A stretch of DNA of 64,000 bases from JADJWR01 sp964509545 (GTDB taxonomy: Bacteria; Pseudomonadota; Gammaproteobacteria; Burkholderiales; Burkholderiaceae_F): positions 1 to 64,000 of the forward strand of contig CAZDXQ010000014.1 in NCBI GenBank assembly GCA_964509545.1, given 5' to 3'. Of the stretch, positions 63,045-64,000 are shown piece by piece. A program made the position numbers and the translations under genes. Within the stretch, counting starts at the first letter, position 1. Every line of letters begins with the position of its first letter. The notes beneath the pieces were generated by a model, which did no database searches, was not told the origin of the DNA, and saw nothing but the letters and a program-made list of their open reading frames with translations.

Positions 63045-64000
63045 ATGTGCGGCATCGTAGGCATCCTCGACACCCGTGGCCAGCGTGAGATCGACCGGCA
63101 AGCGCTCCATCGGATGAATGAATCGCAGCACCACCGCGGGCCGGACGAGAACGGGATCTTTGTCGGTCCTGGCATAGGGCTCGGCCACAAGCGGCTGTCG
63201 ATCATCGATCTGGCCACGGGCCAGCAGCCTCTTTACAACGAAGACGGCTCGGTGGTGATCGTCTACAACGGCGAGATCTACAACTATCAGGAACTGATTC
63301 CCGAACTGCAGGCGCTGGGGCATGTCTTTCACACCCGCAGCGACACGGAAGTAATCGTCCATGCCTGGGAAGCCTGGGGCGCCGATTGCGTCAGGCGTTT
63401 CCGCGGAATGTTTGCTTTTGCGCTCTGGGACCGCAATCGAGAGACGCTGTTTCTCGGACGCGACCGATTGGGCGTCAAGCCGCTGTATTACGCAGTCCTG
63501 CCCGACGGTCAACTATTGTTCAGCTCGGAGTTCAAGGCCTTGCTGGCGCACGGCGCATTGCGGCGAGAAATCGATACGTTTGCCGTCGAGGAGTACTTCG
63601 CCCTCGGCTACGTGCCCGAACCGCGCACGATTTTCAAAGGTGCAAGGAAGCTGCCGCCGGCGCACACACTCACGGTCAAACGGGGCGTACCCGTGGCAGA
63701 ACCGGTCGAGTATTGGGACGTGGCGTTCACGCTCGATAACCGGATTTCAGAGAAGGAGGCCTGTGAGCAGTTGCAGGAACGCCTGCGTGAATCGGTACGG
63801 CTGCGCATGATCTCAGAGGTGCCGCTCGGCGCGTTCCTTTCCGGCGGAGTCGATTCAGGCGCCGTAGTCGCGACGATGGCCGGGCTCTCGAATGATCCGG
63901 TCAACACTTGTTCGATCTCTTTTTCAGATCCAGAGTTCGACGAATCGCGTTACGCGCTTATGGTGGCGCATCGCTACCGGACGCGGCATTTCGTCGATCG
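63045..64000 (+). CDS. XrtA-system asparagine synthase-like amidotransferase (partial)
   Basis: The first about 318 residues of a TIGR03108-type enzyme; the gene runs off the window. Cys2 in MCGIVGILD is the glutaminase nucleophile, and the N-terminal Ntn domain has HHRGPDENGIF, NGEIYNYQEL and SDTEVIVHAWE. The synthetase domain begins with the PPi-loop SGGVDSGAVVA. It probably amidates a sugar carboxylate of the exopolysaccharide. Confidence 0.92.
   Translation, partial: MCGIVGILDTRGQREIDRQALHRMNESQHHRGPDENGIFVGPGIGLGHKRLSIIDLATGQQPLYNEDGSVVIVYNGEIYNYQELIPELQALGHVFHTRSDTEVIVHAWEAWGADCVRRFRGMFAFALWDRNRETLFLGRDRLGVKPLYYAVLPDGQLLFSSEFKALLAHGALRREIDTFAVEEYFALGYVPEPRTIFKGARKLPPAHTLTVKRGVPVAEPVEYWDVAFTLDNRISEKEACEQLQERLRESVRLRMISEVPLGAFLSGGVDSGAVVATMAGLSNDPVNTCSISFSDPEFDESRYALMVAHRYRTRHFVD

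Overview
The window is GC-rich chromosomal DNA, most likely from a betaproteobacterium (Rhodocyclales or Burkholderiales type). This rests on a complete exosortase A (XrtA/EpsH) exopolysaccharide locus, an ABC-dependent capsule operon, pcaIJ-type CoA-transferase genes and a dense set of FNR/ANR-type operators. Genus is not resolvable from the sequence alone. Many long ORFs on the opposite strand are GC-driven shadows and were ignored. No rRNA, tRNA, insertion sequence, CRISPR array or phage gene was seen.

Region 1 (230-15506, minus strand) is one long capsule or surface-polysaccharide operon. Reading from its promoter side it encodes KpsE-, KpsM- and KpsT-like export proteins, a GT4 glycosyltransferase, a small DUF4214-type protein, a methyltransferase, a GT2 enzyme, a GT4-like half protein, a sulfotransferase-like coiled-coil protein, an FkbM-like methyltransferase with about 400 residues of coiled coil, a second coiled-coil methyltransferase and a two-domain GT2 protein. 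The coiled-coil enzymes recall the WbdD molecular-ruler principle. Region 2 (15896-18726, minus) holds pcaI, pcaJ, a zinc-type alcohol dehydrogenase and a shortened outer-membrane protein. Region 3 (19188-22507, plus) has a Cfa-like lipid methyltransferase, an FAD oxidoreductase and a small membrane protein, resembling methyl-branched fatty acid modules.

Region 4 (about 22.5-49.7 kb) looks like a low-oxygen/energy-stress survival island. It includes glgC, acetate-CoA ligase, two flavodoxins, a SagB-like nitroreductase, a 2-oxoacid dehydrogenase (E1 alpha, E1 beta, E2) with an embedded HemG-like flavodoxin and a trailing acyl carrier protein, Hsp20, a Lon-like protease, Usp proteins, two related phosphotransferase-like kinases, a DHH phosphoesterase, a patatin, RtcB with archease, nicotinate phosphoribosyltransferase, PRPP synthetase and a phosphoribosyltransferase. 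I found FNR/ANR-like dyads (TTGAY-N4-RTCAA or one mismatch) before glgC, acsA, hsp20, the kinase, patatin/usp, the rtcB operon and pncB/prs. In most cases a -10-like hexamer is centred exactly 31 bp from the dyad centre, which is class II FNR promoter geometry. This is the strongest regulatory signal in the window.

Region 5 starts with folD (minus). Then 51221-64000 (plus) carries the XrtA exopolysaccharide locus: Wza-like export lipoprotein, chain-length determinant, tyrosine autokinase, outer-membrane barrel, ATPase, UDP-GlcNAc 2-epimerase, polysaccharide deacetylase, FemAB-like protein, exosortase A, glycosyltransferase and an asparagine synthase-like amidotransferase cut by the window end. 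Most genes overlap by 4 bases or lie a few bases apart. No PEP-CTERM substrate protein was found in the window.
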